64,000 bases of DNA, from assembly GCF_001435815.1 (NCBI RefSeq), contig NZ_AZFV01000002.1, forward strand, positions 1 through 64,000. Reading direction: 5' to 3'. Below are positions 26,043-34,518 of this stretch, one piece after another. Made by a program: the position numbers and the translations under genes. Under the pieces are notes generated by a model. The model was not told the origin of the DNA. It did not search any database and saw nothing but the letters and a program-made list of their open reading frames with translations. The stretch comes from Companilactobacillus nantensis DSM 16982 (GTDB taxonomy: Bacteria > Bacillota > Bacilli > Lactobacillales > Lactobacillaceae). Every line of letters begins with the position of its first letter. Position 1 is the first letter of the stretch.

Positions 26043-26115
26043 AAAAATATTCCTAAATTTTTGTTTAGGAGTATTTTTTATTGGTTATTTCATATGGAAA
26101 TATTTAAATAATTAA
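26035..26115 (+). CDS. Candidate 26-residue membrane peptide overlapping the mgtC-like gene end
   Basis: An ATG at 26035, overlapping the last 8 bases of the MgtC-family gene, opens MYKKIFLNFCLGVFFIGYFI followed by WKYLNN. This is one hydrophobic helix with a basic start and a polar end. The ribosome site is weak (AGTAGAGA) and the frame contains a hairpin (CCTAAA/TTTAGG) with a T run that may simply be the terminator of the upstream gene. Other bacteria pair MgtC with small membrane peptides, but that link is inference. Confidence 0.3.
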   Translation: MYKKIFLNFCLGVFFIGYFIWKYLNN

Positions 26116-26178
26116 GTGGTCTAAACAGATTGTAATTCGTTTAGACCTTTGGTATCTTTGGATTATTGGGGGAGTTAA

Positions 26179-26706
26179 ATGATAAGAAATTTACCGACCA
26201 GATTCTTGATCGCGTTTTTATGTGCGCTCATTTTGGCAACGATATATTTGGTCATGCCTAAGGGAAAAATTGCTGGTAGTATTCAAGAAACAAAAATCAG
26301 TTTGATGGATAAATCGAAACAAAAAACAGTTTCTGAATTTAGCAAAGAACGTAAAAAATACGCTTATGTGTCATTTGATAATTTGTATTCAAATACAAGT
26401 TTGTATTATGGAACAAAGATTTGTCAGCGTGGACACATCAAAGATTTAGATATGGAACATAAATACTTATTAGTAGCATTGGATGGTAATGATGCAACAC
26501 GGACAATTAAGTTGAAGTATAACTTATCCAACTTTGAAAAAGGTAATGCCAGTATTCAAGAAAATGACCCAATTAAGTTTTACGGTCGGGTCTTAGCCAC
26601 GGATAGTTACCTTAACGATAAGGGAAGAGACGTTAATCGTCCGGTGATTGCAGCTGATTTTATTCAGACCAAAGTTAACTACAGTGGTAATTACGGAGCT
26701 ATTTAG
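26179..26706 (+). CDS. Membrane-anchored protein of unknown function
   Basis: A 175-residue protein with one N-terminal membrane segment (about 8-27, LIAFLCALILATIYLVM) and a soluble, probably external part. The region YYGTKICQRGHIKDLDMEHKY ... IKFYGRVLAT looks like an OB-type tRNA_anti-like beta barrel found in some small secreted proteins of lactobacilli; this is a pattern impression only. A ribosome site GGGGGAG precedes the ATG. Repeat copy 6 begins just after the stop codon. Function unknown. Confidence 0.65.
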   Translation: MIRNLPTRFLIAFLCALILATIYLVMPKGKIAGSIQETKISLMDKSKQKTVSEFSKERKKYAYVSFDNLYSNTSLYYGTKICQRGHIKDLDMEHKYLLVALDGNDATRTIKLKYNLSNFEKGNASIQENDPIKFYGRVLATDSYLNDKGRDVNRPVIAADFIQTKVNYSGNYGAI

Positions 26707-26713
26707 ATAATTG

Positions 26714-27022
26714 TATATGGGTTTGGTGTTAGTTGATTTGTAACCACCAAGTTCAATAGTATATTTGCCATAACTTAATATATTTCAGATATTTTAAAAA
26801 ATTAGATTCAAAAAAGACTTCAGTCGGAAGAAACGAGAATAGTTACTGGCTGTGACAGTGGTGTTAGTGCGGGTGTTTTTTTCCGTGCTTACAGCACCGG
26901 GCGTGTTTGGAGACTCGCTTGCGAGGCTTCAAACCGAGGTATGAGACCTTGGCTCAGACCGGTCCGCATAGCCAGTAACTATTTCTCGTTTCTGGAGACG
27001 GCATATTTAACTAGCAACATAC
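26714..27022 (-). repeat. Structured dispersed repeat, copy 6 (inverted)
   Basis: A reversed copy of the second sequence type, close to copy 3 (outer stem GAGAATAGTTACTGGCTGTG at 26839-26859 with its partner at 26970-26990). Arm 1 is TCTGAG/CTCATA around CCAAGGT, arm 2 GTTTGAAGCCTCGC, and arm 3 is longer and less regular. The right end GCATATTTAACTAGCAAC is the canonical terminus; the left tail (GATTTGTAACCACC, TGCCATAACTT) is shared with copy 4. ATAATTG flanks it on both sides (26707-26713 and 27023-27029), a possible target duplication. Confidence 0.87.
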
Positions 27023-27131
27023 ATAATTGAATATTAGTAATTCTATTTTATGTTAAATATTATTACGATAATAGAAAAGTCTCAATTCTGATTTATTGAT
27101 ATAATTTTCCTACAAAAAGGGAGGGATTATT

Positions 27132-27728
27132 TTGAATAAATCGAGGGTTGAGGCTTTTACTGATGCTGTTATTGCTATTATTTTAACGATTATGATTTTA
27201 GAGTTTAAAACACCTGATTCAGCAAAATTATCAGCTATTGTATCGCAAGTACCTTATATGGTTTCATACGCAGTGGGGTGGTTATTCATTGGAATTGCTT
27301 GGTACAATCATCATTATATGTTTAGTAAAGCCAAAGTTATTACAAGGAAAGTTTTTTGGACTAATAATTTTTGGATGTTCACAACGTCGTTTATTCCTGT
27401 AGCAACATCTTGGGTAGGACGTGATTTGAATGCTCAAGGTCCAGAAATATTTTATGCGATTGTTTATTTTTTGTGGTCATTTGCCTATGCTGTTTTGTCA
27501 TATACTATTGCCAAGGAAAACGAATTAGCTGGTTATCACAAGGTGGCTACTAGCATTCGCAATATGAAAATTTATAGGGCACTAACTAGTTGGAAATTTG
27601 TTGGTGTGGAAATTGTTATTTGGGTTTTAGCTCTAATCTACATGCCGGCTCTACAAATGTTATTAATTGCATTTCAAGTGTTGGCAGTTGGTGGACACGC
27701 TAACTCCGATAGCGATAAGCTTTTCTAA
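27132..27728 (+). CDS. TMEM175-family (DUF1211) potassium-channel-like protein
   Basis: A 198-residue membrane protein with about six segments. The first helix carries the family signature RVEAFTDAVIAIILTIMILE, corresponding to the RxxxFSDAVxAI motif of bacterial TMEM175 channels, which form tetrameric K+ pores. Length fits bacterial members. It starts with TTG (27132) after AGGGAGGGA and stands alone with its own terminator. A K+ leak role is known for the family and inferred here. Confidence 0.85.
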   Translation: MNKSRVEAFTDAVIAIILTIMILEFKTPDSAKLSAIVSQVPYMVSYAVGWLFIGIAWYNHHYMFSKAKVITRKVFWTNNFWMFTTSFIPVATSWVGRDLNAQGPEIFYAIVYFLWSFAYAVLSYTIAKENELAGYHKVATSIRNMKIYRALTSWKFVGVEIVIWVLALIYMPALQMLLIAFQVLAVGGHANSDSDKLF

Positions 27729-27740
27729 ATTGATGACAAC

Positions 27741-27778
27741 AAAAAAAGACCTAGGACAAATTATCCTAGGTCTTTTCC
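27741..27778. terminator. Bidirectional terminator
   Basis: AAAAGACCTAGGA and TCCTAGGTCTTTT form a 13-bp stem right after the TMEM175-type gene. The A run upstream allows use from the minus strand too. Confidence 0.82.
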
Positions 27779-27864
27779 TATAATCAAAAGGGTTCTTATT
27801 TAAAGAAATAGTAAAATAAATGGCATTCGTTCACTTACTAGAAGTGACATTAAACAAGAGAAGT

Positions 27865-28017
27865 TTATTTTTTATCTTTAAGATTCTTTTGATCTTTCGA
27901 AGATTTCTTATCTGCAGAATCTACGCGTTTTACGTTTTCTTTTACATCATCGGGAAGAGAGGCAAATTTATCAAATAAACTGCCAAAATTACTTTCACGT
28001 TTCACTGTTAGGCCCAT
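27865..28017 (-). CDS. Small conserved protein, SPJ_0845-like
   Basis: A 50-residue protein on the minus strand: start MGLTVKRESNFGSLFDKFAS, continuing LPDDVKENVKRVDSADKKSS and a Lys/Asp-rich tail. The site GAAAGGGG lies 10 bases before the ATG at 28017. The compact N-terminal part and charged tail resemble the small SPJ_0845-type proteins annotated in streptococci and lactobacilli; this is from memory and function is unknown. Good ribosome site and the lack of any other gene in this gap support it. Confidence 0.6.
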   Translation of the reverse strand: MGLTVKRESNFGSLFDKFASLPDDVKENVKRVDSADKKSSKDQKNLKDKK

Positions 28018-28135
28018 CGGTATCAGCCCCTTTCAGTTATCTTTATAATTAAGTACATTATAATGCCTCTTAGTTAAAATAACAATTATTTACTTCAAAT
28101 TTTTGAAGATATCGTTGGAATTTTTGTGAAGTAGT

Positions 28136-28178
28136 GGTTAAATACGCCGTTTACAAAAGGTAATAAATTTAGGTCGTA
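28136..28178 (+). repeat. Truncated remnant of the structured repeat
   Basis: GTGGTTAAATACGCCGTTTA and then AATAAATTTAGGTCG match the left end and first outer-stem strand of copies 1, 2 and 5. After that the similarity stops, and no partner strand or inner arms follow. It is a decayed 5' fragment of the same element. Confidence 0.7.
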
Positions 28179-28258
28179 ATTGAGGAATAATCGAGAATAT
28201 TTAATCAACACCAAATTATTACAAAAATTGTATAATAGAACATATGGTTGCATTTCAG

Positions 28259-28286
28259 TTGACAATTAAATTGTTTAAATTAATAT
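28259..28286 (+). promoter_or_regulatory. Likely sigma-A promoter of uvrC
   Basis: TTGACA (28259-28264) and TAATAT (28281-28286) are 16 bases apart, about 45 bases before the start codon. A second TATAAT box lies at 28230-28235. Confidence 0.5.
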
Positions 28287-28331
28287 TACAAGAGGTTGTA
28301 TTAAACACAAAAAGCTTTTGAGGGAGGGATA

Positions 28332-30152
28332 TTGTTGGCTACTGAATATTTGGAGCATAAATTGAGCTTGTTACCACCACGTCCAGGTTGTTATCTGATG
28401 AAGGATATCAATTCAAAAATTATTTACGTTGGAAAGGCCAAAAACTTGAAGAATCGGGTTCGGTCTTATTTCAAGAGTTCGCATGAAGGTAAGACGGCTC
28501 GCTTAGTATCTGAAATTCGTGATTTTGAAACAATCATCACTTCCAATGATAAGGAAGCTTTTTTGCTAGAAATTACGTTGATTCAAAAGCACCAACCTTA
28601 CTACAATATTAAATTGAAGCGTGGAACTGGTTATCCATATATTAAGATTACCAATGAACGTGATCCTAAAATGGAGATCACCGGTTTGATCAAAAAGGAT
28701 GGGGCTTACTATTTTGGACCTTATCCAAACGTTTGGGCGGCTTCTAATACTTTGAATTTCTTACAAAAGGTTTATCCATTACGCAGATGTCAGGGTAATT
28801 TAGGAAGACCTTGTTTGTATTATCACATGGGACAATGCTTGGGAGCTTGTTTTCAAACTGTTCCTAAAGAAAAATATGATGCTCAGATAGAAAAAATTAA
28901 GAAGTTTTTAGGCGGGAATGTTGGCGAAATCAAACAACAACTTGAAGGACGCATGGAAAATGCTTCTAAAGAATTGGAATTTGAGCGAGCAGCTGAATTG
29001 CGTGATCAAATCAAATATATTGAAACGACTGTTGAGAAACAAAAAATTATTTCAAATGACAGTACACCACGTGATATTTTTAATTACTATGTTGAAAAAG
29101 GCTGGATTTCGATTCAAATATTCTTTATCCGTCAAGCAAGATTGATGAAACGAGAGAAGAAAGTTTTTGCTTGTATCAACAGTCCGGAAGAAGAATTGTC
29201 GACATTTATTTTGCAATTTTATAATCGTCGAAATCAAGTTTTACCAAAAGAAATTTTGGTGCCAGATAATTTAGATAAACAGACGCTTTCACAAGTTTTG
29301 GATATTCCTTTCCGGACACCACAACGTGGTCAAAAGAAGGATTTGATGGATATGGCTGCTGAAAATTCTAAATTGGTTTTGCAAGAAAAATTCCGTTTGA
29401 TGGAACTAGACAATCGTCAAACATATGGTGCGCAAAAGCAAATTTTCGAAGCGTTAGATTTACCTTATGGTCATATTATTGAATCGTTTGACCACTCCCA
29501 TATTCAAGGGACAAATCCCGTTTCGGCGATGGTTATGTTCAAAGATGGTCGTCCTGAAAAGAGTGGCTATCGGAAATATAAAATCAAAGGTGAAGTTGAA
29601 CATCAATCGGGTGCGGATGAAGCTGCCAATACACGTGAGGTTATTTATCGACGTTATTCGCGTTTAATTAAGGAAAATGATCCCTTACCAGATTTAATCT
29701 TGATGGATGGTGGTATCATTGAATTACGTGCTGTTATGGATGTCTTGAATAATGAGTTAGGGATTGATATTCCTGTAGCTGGTATGGTTAAAGATGATCA
29801 CCATAATACGTCACATTTGATTGTCGGTGAGGATGGTATTGAAGTGCCATTGGATCGAAAGAGTCAAGGGTTTTATTTATTGCAACGTGTTCAAGATGAA
29901 GTGCACCGTTTCGCGATAACTTTCCATCGGAAAACAAGAAGTAAGAATGCTCTATCTTCGCAACTGGATAATATACAAGGGGTTGGTCCCAAGACACGAA
30001 CCAAGCTTTTGAAGAAATTTGGTTCAGTCAAAAAGATGAAGGAAGCTACCATTGACCAATTGACTGAATTAGGAATTCCAAAAACAACCGCACAAACAAT
30101 TAAAATCACTTTAGCAAGTACCGATTTTCATAAAAAATATCATAAAGGATAA
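28332..30152 (+). CDS. uvrC: Excinuclease ABC subunit C
   Basis: A 606-residue nuclease that makes both incisions in nucleotide excision repair with UvrAB. It has an N-terminal GIY-YIG domain (about 13-95, PGCYLMKD ... IIYVGKAKNLKNRVRSYF), a UvrB/UvrC motif near 200-235 (MENASKELEFERAAELRDQI), an RNase H-like C-terminal endonuclease (FDHSHIQGTNPVSAMV), and terminal helix-hairpin-helix motifs (NIQGVGPKTRTKLLKKFGS). Length is normal. The start is one of two consecutive TTG codons (28332 or 28335) after GGGAGGGA. Confidence 0.95.
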   Translation: MLATEYLEHKLSLLPPRPGCYLMKDINSKIIYVGKAKNLKNRVRSYFKSSHEGKTARLVSEIRDFETIITSNDKEAFLLEITLIQKHQPYYNIKLKRGTGYPYIKITNERDPKMEITGLIKKDGAYYFGPYPNVWAASNTLNFLQKVYPLRRCQGNLGRPCLYYHMGQCLGACFQTVPKEKYDAQIEKIKKFLGGNVGEIKQQLEGRMENASKELEFERAAELRDQIKYIETTVEKQKIISNDSTPRDIFNYYVEKGWISIQIFFIRQARLMKREKKVFACINSPEEELSTFILQFYNRRNQVLPKEILVPDNLDKQTLSQVLDIPFRTPQRGQKKDLMDMAAENSKLVLQEKFRLMELDNRQTYGAQKQIFEALDLPYGHIIESFDHSHIQGTNPVSAMVMFKDGRPEKSGYRKYKIKGEVEHQSGADEAANTREVIYRRYSRLIKENDPLPDLILMDGGIIELRAVMDVLNNELGIDIPVAGMVKDDHHNTSHLIVGEDGIEVPLDRKSQGFYLLQRVQDEVHRFAITFHRKTRSKNALSSQLDNIQGVGPKTRTKLLKKFGSVKKMKEATIDQLTELGIPKTTAQTIKITLASTDFHKKYHKG

Positions 30153-30170
30153 TTGAGGGAGATTTATTAT

Positions 30171-31013
30171 ATGATTACATTAAAATCAGAACGAGAAATT
30201 GAAGGAATGCGTGAATCTGGAAAGATTTTAGCTGGAGTTCACTTGGGCTTACGCGACATGATCAAACCAGGAATTTCCGCTTATTCAATTGAAGAATTTG
30301 CCAATGACTATATTGTTAGTCACGGTGCTACTCCTTCTGAAAAGGGATTTGAAGGTTACAAATACGCAACATGTATTGACGTGAACGATGAAGTTGCCCA
30401 TGGTACACCACGTAAGGATTTGATTTTACAAGAGGGTGATGTGGTTAAAGTTGATATGACTGTTAACTACAAGGGCTACGAAAGTGATTCTTGTTGGAGT
30501 TACGGCGTTGGTTCAGTTAGTCAAGAAACTTCTGATTTGATGGAAGTAACTAAGAAATCACTATATTTGGGAATTGCTCAAAGTATTGAAGGTAATCGTT
30601 TAGGCGATATCGGCTATGCTATCCAACACTATACTGAAGATGAACATGGCTATGGTGATGTTCGTGATCTTTGTGGACACGGAATTGGACCTACAATGCA
30701 CGAAGAACCTGATGTTTTGCACTATGGTGAACCAGGTAAGGGCTTGCGTTTGAAGAATGGTATGACTATTACAATCGAACCTATGATTAATGAAGGTACC
30801 TGGGAAATCGTTGACCGTTCACTAAAGGACCCTAATGATGACTGGATTTACTATGCTAGTGCTGATGGTTCATGGTCAGCTCAATATGAACATACTTTAG
30901 CAATTACTGAAAATGGTCCTGAGATTTTGACATCACAAGATGCTGCTGAAGATGCTAAGTATATGAAGTGGGCTCAAGATTATCTTAAAGAACACAAACA
31001 AAATAATAATTAA
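30171..31013 (+). CDS. map: Methionine aminopeptidase, type I
   Basis: A 280-residue metalloprotease that removes the initiator methionine. Metal ligands are seen in VVKVDMTVNYKGYESDSCW (Asp-x(10)-Asp), GHGIGPTMHEEPDV (His), the late MTITIEPMINEG (Glu) and YEHTLAITENG (Glu). It is about 25 residues longer than the Bacillus enzyme, mainly at the C-terminus. The frame is open from 30153 but ATG 30171 follows GAGGGAGA and gives MITLKSEREIEGMRESG. It may be co-transcribed with uvrC. Confidence 0.93.
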   Translation: MITLKSEREIEGMRESGKILAGVHLGLRDMIKPGISAYSIEEFANDYIVSHGATPSEKGFEGYKYATCIDVNDEVAHGTPRKDLILQEGDVVKVDMTVNYKGYESDSCWSYGVGSVSQETSDLMEVTKKSLYLGIAQSIEGNRLGDIGYAIQHYTEDEHGYGDVRDLCGHGIGPTMHEEPDVLHYGEPGKGLRLKNGMTITIEPMINEGTWEIVDRSLKDPNDDWIYYASADGSWSAQYEHTLAITENGPEILTSQDAAEDAKYMKWAQDYLKEHKQNNN

Positions 31014-31035
31014 TTGATGTAAAATATGTATATTA

Positions 31036-31070
31036 GAAAACTAAGGAATTGTTTTTCCTTAGTTTTTTTT
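31036..31070 (+). terminator. Terminator after map
   Basis: AAAACTAAGGA and TCCTTAGTTTT pair around a short loop, with a further T run. Confidence 0.82.
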
Positions 31071-31086
31071 CTGGGGGGAATGTATT

Positions 31087-32448
31087 TTGCTAAATATTTT
31101 GAGTTATGCCAATGGTTTAGTAATTGTCTGTCTGATTTTGGTCGGTCTGATGATATTTGGAAAACTAAAAGTTACTAAGATGGTTGAAAGTATCGTTAAG
31201 TTTCTCATTGCTATTATGGCGACAACGTCATTAGTAGTGCTCTTGATGCAGACGTATAATCCTGATATCAGCCAACTAGTTGAAAAAACAACTAAGTCGT
31301 TAAATATTATTGATTTGGGATGGACTCCAGCAGCAATTATTACGTGGAGCTCAGCTTATAACTTGTTGATTTTGTTCATTATGATAATAGTTAATTTGAT
31401 TTTATTACGTTATCATTTAACGCAAACCTTAGATGTCGATGTCTTTGATATTTGGCATTTATCATTTGTCGGATTATTAGCAGTTTATATGGGAGCAAAT
31501 TTCTTCGTTAGTTTAGTCTTTGTAATTGCTTTAGGAATTTTAAAATTTATTAATTCAGATTTGATGAAACCAACATTTAATGACTTGATGAAAAGTGACG
31601 GTAGTCCGATGACTTCAACGCACATGAATTATTTAATGAATCCGATTGTGATGCTGTTGAATGACTTGTGTACGATCTTGATACCAAAAATTGATAACAT
31701 AAGCTTTAATTCAGCTAAGTTGAATAAAGCTGTTGGTTTTTGGAGTTCTAAATTTGCGACTGGTTTCTTTGTCGGAGTTTTAATTGGTTTATTTGGTCAA
31801 ATAGATGTTAAAGATATCTTTACGTTAGGGCTACTATTAGGTGCATTTGTGGAGCTCTTTAACGTTGTTGGATCATGGCTGACATCAGCCCTCGACCCAA
31901 TTATTCAAGTGATTACTAATAAATTAAATCAGTTAGTAGGGACGGATATTCATTTCATTGGCTTAGATTGGGCATTTCTTTCTAGTCGTCCAGAAGTTTG
32001 GTCAGTCGCCAATATTTTGGCACCATGTTTAATTATTGAAGCGTTTCTATTGCCAGGTAACAAAATTATTCCACTAGGCGGTTTAATAGCTATGGGAATT
32101 ACACCATCATTGTTGGTTGTTACTAGAGGTAAAGTTATGCGGATGATTGTTATTGGAATAGTGGAAATCCCCATCTTTCTTTATTCAGCTACTTTGACAG
32201 CACCATTTGTGACATCAATGTTCAAAAACATCTTGTTATCAAAAAATGTCAACATTGGGATGATTGGCTCAGCTACTAAAGAAGGACCAATTGAACAATT
32301 ACTTGCTATTATGATTGGTAAATCATCATCAGGTGATGTGAAATTTATTTTAATCACAGTTGCCTGTCTGATTGTTTATTTACTACTTTTTTATTGGTAT
32401 GCAACAAGAATGAAGAAACGGAATGTAAGTTATACTTCTGATAAATAA
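31087..32448 (+). CDS. Orphan PTS EIIC, galactitol family
   Basis: A 453-residue, very hydrophobic protein with about 10-12 membrane segments of the galactitol-type EIIC family. Indicative segments are VDVFDIWHLSFVGLL, DPIIQVITNKLNQLVG and LLPGNKIIPLGGLIAMGITP. No EIIA or EIIB gene lies nearby, so either partner proteins come from elsewhere or it works as a non-PTS carrier. It starts with TTG (31087) after GGGGGGAA. Family assignment is fairly firm; the substrate is unknown. Confidence 0.75.
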   Translation: MLNILSYANGLVIVCLILVGLMIFGKLKVTKMVESIVKFLIAIMATTSLVVLLMQTYNPDISQLVEKTTKSLNIIDLGWTPAAIITWSSAYNLLILFIMIIVNLILLRYHLTQTLDVDVFDIWHLSFVGLLAVYMGANFFVSLVFVIALGILKFINSDLMKPTFNDLMKSDGSPMTSTHMNYLMNPIVMLLNDLCTILIPKIDNISFNSAKLNKAVGFWSSKFATGFFVGVLIGLFGQIDVKDIFTLGLLLGAFVELFNVVGSWLTSALDPIIQVITNKLNQLVGTDIHFIGLDWAFLSSRPEVWSVANILAPCLIIEAFLLPGNKIIPLGGLIAMGITPSLLVVTRGKVMRMIVIGIVEIPIFLYSATLTAPFVTSMFKNILLSKNVNIGMIGSATKEGPIEQLLAIMIGKSSSGDVKFILITVACLIVYLLLFYWYATRMKKRNVSYTSDK

Positions 32449-32570
32449 AATAATTAAACAATATTACATAATTATTACTATCCTTGAACAACCCTGTAAT
32501 ATTTGGCAAAAATTAGAGAATTTAGCCTATACTAATTTAAGTTACAAAAATTACTAGGGGGATTCGGTTA

Positions 32571-33551
32571 ATGGTTTTAAAAAAATGGGTTATCGCTGCC
32601 GTTACGACAGTATTATCAGTTGTGACGGTCTTTTTCTGCGCAAGTAATGTTGATGCTGCACGGATGGATATGGTTGATGTATCAAACTATAATGGGAATA
32701 TGTCAGTCGCTAATTTTCAAGACATGCATGACAATTACGGCGTTAAGGCAGCTGTAACTAAAATCAGTGAGGGTACAACCTTCAAAGATGCTTATGCCGC
32801 TAATGACATTAAAACTGCTCAGGCAGCTGGATTGTACATCAATGGTTATCACTATGCTCATTACAGTACCGTAGCTCAAGCAATTGCTGAAGCTGACTTT
32901 GCAGCCCAAACGGCAAAAGCAGATGGGTTACCAGCAGGAGCTGTTTTGATTACTGATGTGGAAAGCTCTGAACAAGCGGCTTTATCAGTTTCTCAAAATA
33001 ATGCTAATAATGCGGCTTTTATTAATGAGGTTGCGAAGTATGGTTATCGTTCAGATATTTATACGATGGGTTCATGGTTGAACTACAAGATGAATATTGA
33101 TAAAGGCTGGTTAGCTGCTTATCCATACAATGCCACTGATATGTATGAATACAGTTGGGCACATGGATGGCAATGGACAAGTACTTATAACTTTAACGGT
33201 AGTTATGGTAATTTTGATGTTTCACAATTGTATGATAATTTCTTTACAAGTTATCAAGCACCACAAGGTATTACTGCAGGAAATACGGATACAACTGTAA
33301 AACCTGATACAACGACAAATAATAGTGTGACAGATTCATCTACGATGAGTGTAATCAAGGTTAGAAATTCTGCTTCTGATTTTATTAATTTAATGGCCTT
33401 ACAAGCGGATGGTAGCATGAAAGTTGTTACAAACCGTGGTTTAGCTAATGATTCGTCATGGAAGACTGATCAAACAAGAACAGTGGATGGTGTAACTTAT
33501 CATCGAGTTGCCACAAATGAATGGGTTTCAGCTCAGTATGTAATTGGCTAG
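32571..33551 (+). CDS. Secreted GH25 lysozyme (N-acetylmuramidase)
   Basis: A 326-residue exported muramidase. The signal peptide is MVLKKWVIAAVTTVLSVVTV with a likely cut after NVDA (29). The GH25 domain spans about 31-225, with MVDVSNYNG (Asp36) near the start and the catalytic pair Asp129/Glu131 in LITDVESS. After a Thr-rich linker, residues 255-326 form an SH3-like wall-binding module (IKVRNSASDFINLM ... VATNEWVSAQYVIG). It may act in wall turnover. It is monocistronic with its own terminator and not part of a phage lysis cassette. Confidence 0.9.
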   Translation: MVLKKWVIAAVTTVLSVVTVFFCASNVDAARMDMVDVSNYNGNMSVANFQDMHDNYGVKAAVTKISEGTTFKDAYAANDIKTAQAAGLYINGYHYAHYSTVAQAIAEADFAAQTAKADGLPAGAVLITDVESSEQAALSVSQNNANNAAFINEVAKYGYRSDIYTMGSWLNYKMNIDKGWLAAYPYNATDMYEYSWAHGWQWTSTYNFNGSYGNFDVSQLYDNFFTSYQAPQGITAGNTDTTVKPDTTTNNSVTDSSTMSVIKVRNSASDFINLMALQADGSMKVVTNRGLANDSSWKTDQTRTVDGVTYHRVATNEWVSAQYVIG

Positions 33552-33572
33552 TTTTACTGACGGTTGAAAGTT

Positions 33573-33609
33573 AACAATCTAGTTCCTTCGAGGGCTGGAT
33601 TGTTTTTTT
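33573..33609 (+). terminator. Terminator after the lysozyme gene
   Basis: AACAATC and GATTGTT close a stem with inner AG/CT pairing, followed by TTTTT. Confidence 0.7.
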
Positions 33610-33781
33610 GTTACTAAAAATAACTATGTTAAGATTAAAATCAAAAGAATGGACGTAATGTAAAGGATTCTTTACGCTAAATTAACCTAAAACTAAGGCT
33701 AATAGGCGACAGGAAAAAAGCTTTTGTTTTAAAATAAGAGTAGCAACAAAGTATAGCTTCACGAAAAGCGAGGTAGTTACT

Positions 33782-34216
33782 ATGTTAACTGATATTGATC
33801 GAGCAATTGAATTATTGAAAGATGATTCAATTACAACGTTAGAGATCCACCGTGTTACTGGGATTAGTTTGAAATCGTTAACGGAAACAAGAGCAAAGAA
33901 ACATGTTGAAGATTTCGTTAATAACTTGAAGTATTCGGAGGTTATGGCGTTAGCAGACTTATTTAATGATCTGCAGATTAATTATTTAAATGAAAACGAT
34001 GATAATGATTTTTATAAATTTGTTATTAGAATGGGTGACTGGTTCGATGAATCAATTGGTATTCAAAAGGAATACTATCATTCAGATGAAGGTTTGGATG
34101 ACGATTTGATGGTAGCTACGGCAATTCAAACTTTAAATGATATTTCAACACGTGATAAATCAATTATGTTGGATTTGTATTTTAGTTATACTCGAGATGA
34201 ACAAAACATGATGTAG
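33782..34216 (+). CDS. Unknown acidic protein
   Basis: A 144-residue acidic, helical, soluble protein. Its first 40 residues (IDRAIELLKDDSITTLEIHR, VTGISLKSLTETR) could form a helix-turn-helix, but no family is recognised. No signal or membrane segment is present. The upstream GAGGTAG is a reasonable ribosome site. The stop TAG lies exactly where repeat copy 7 begins, and the repeat family's left end normally contains CTAGTT, so the insertion may have supplied this stop and altered the C-terminus. Confidence 0.6.
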   Translation: MLTDIDRAIELLKDDSITTLEIHRVTGISLKSLTETRAKKHVEDFVNNLKYSEVMALADLFNDLQINYLNENDDNDFYKFVIRMGDWFDESIGIQKEYYHSDEGLDDDLMVATAIQTLNDISTRDKSIMLDLYFSYTRDEQNMM

Positions 34217-34405
34217 GTTTTCCGCCTCCGGGTTGGAAGGACGGTTACCTGCTGTGGGACCGTCTCGAGCCAAGGTCTCGAGACTCGATTTTGAACTTCG
34301 CACAAACCACGAATTTCAAAATACGTCCTGTGCTGTAAGGACAAAATGTCCTAACACCACTTTCACTGCTGGTAACCATCCTTCCAATCCTCCGGCTATT
34401 GTATT
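34214..34405 (+). repeat. Structured dispersed repeat, copy 7 (third sequence type)
   Basis: It begins with TAGGTTTTCCGCCTCCGG, overlapping the preceding gene's stop codon. The outer stem (GGAAGGACGGTTACCTGCTGTG, pairing with 34365-34390) differs from the other types yet pairs well. Arm 1 is TCTCGAG/CTCGAGA around CCAAGGT, arm 2 TTTTGAA with TTCG/CGAA, and arm 3 AGGAC-AAAAT-GTCCT. No clear terminal inverted repeat is seen at the right end. Confidence 0.85.
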
Positions 34406-34468
34406 CTTTGTATTTTGATTTGTATTTTGAATAGTAAGTTAATAATAATTATGTTCAATAAAGACAGC

Positions 34469-34507
34469 AAAAAAGCGTTCGAATCGTAATTGATTCGGAC
34501 GCTTTTG
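34469..34507 (-). terminator. Terminator of the fruRKA operon
   Basis: AAAAAGCGTTCGAATC and GATTCGGACGCTTTT form a long stem; read on the minus strand, a T run follows. Confidence 0.82.
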
Positions 34508-34518
34508 TTATTTAATCA

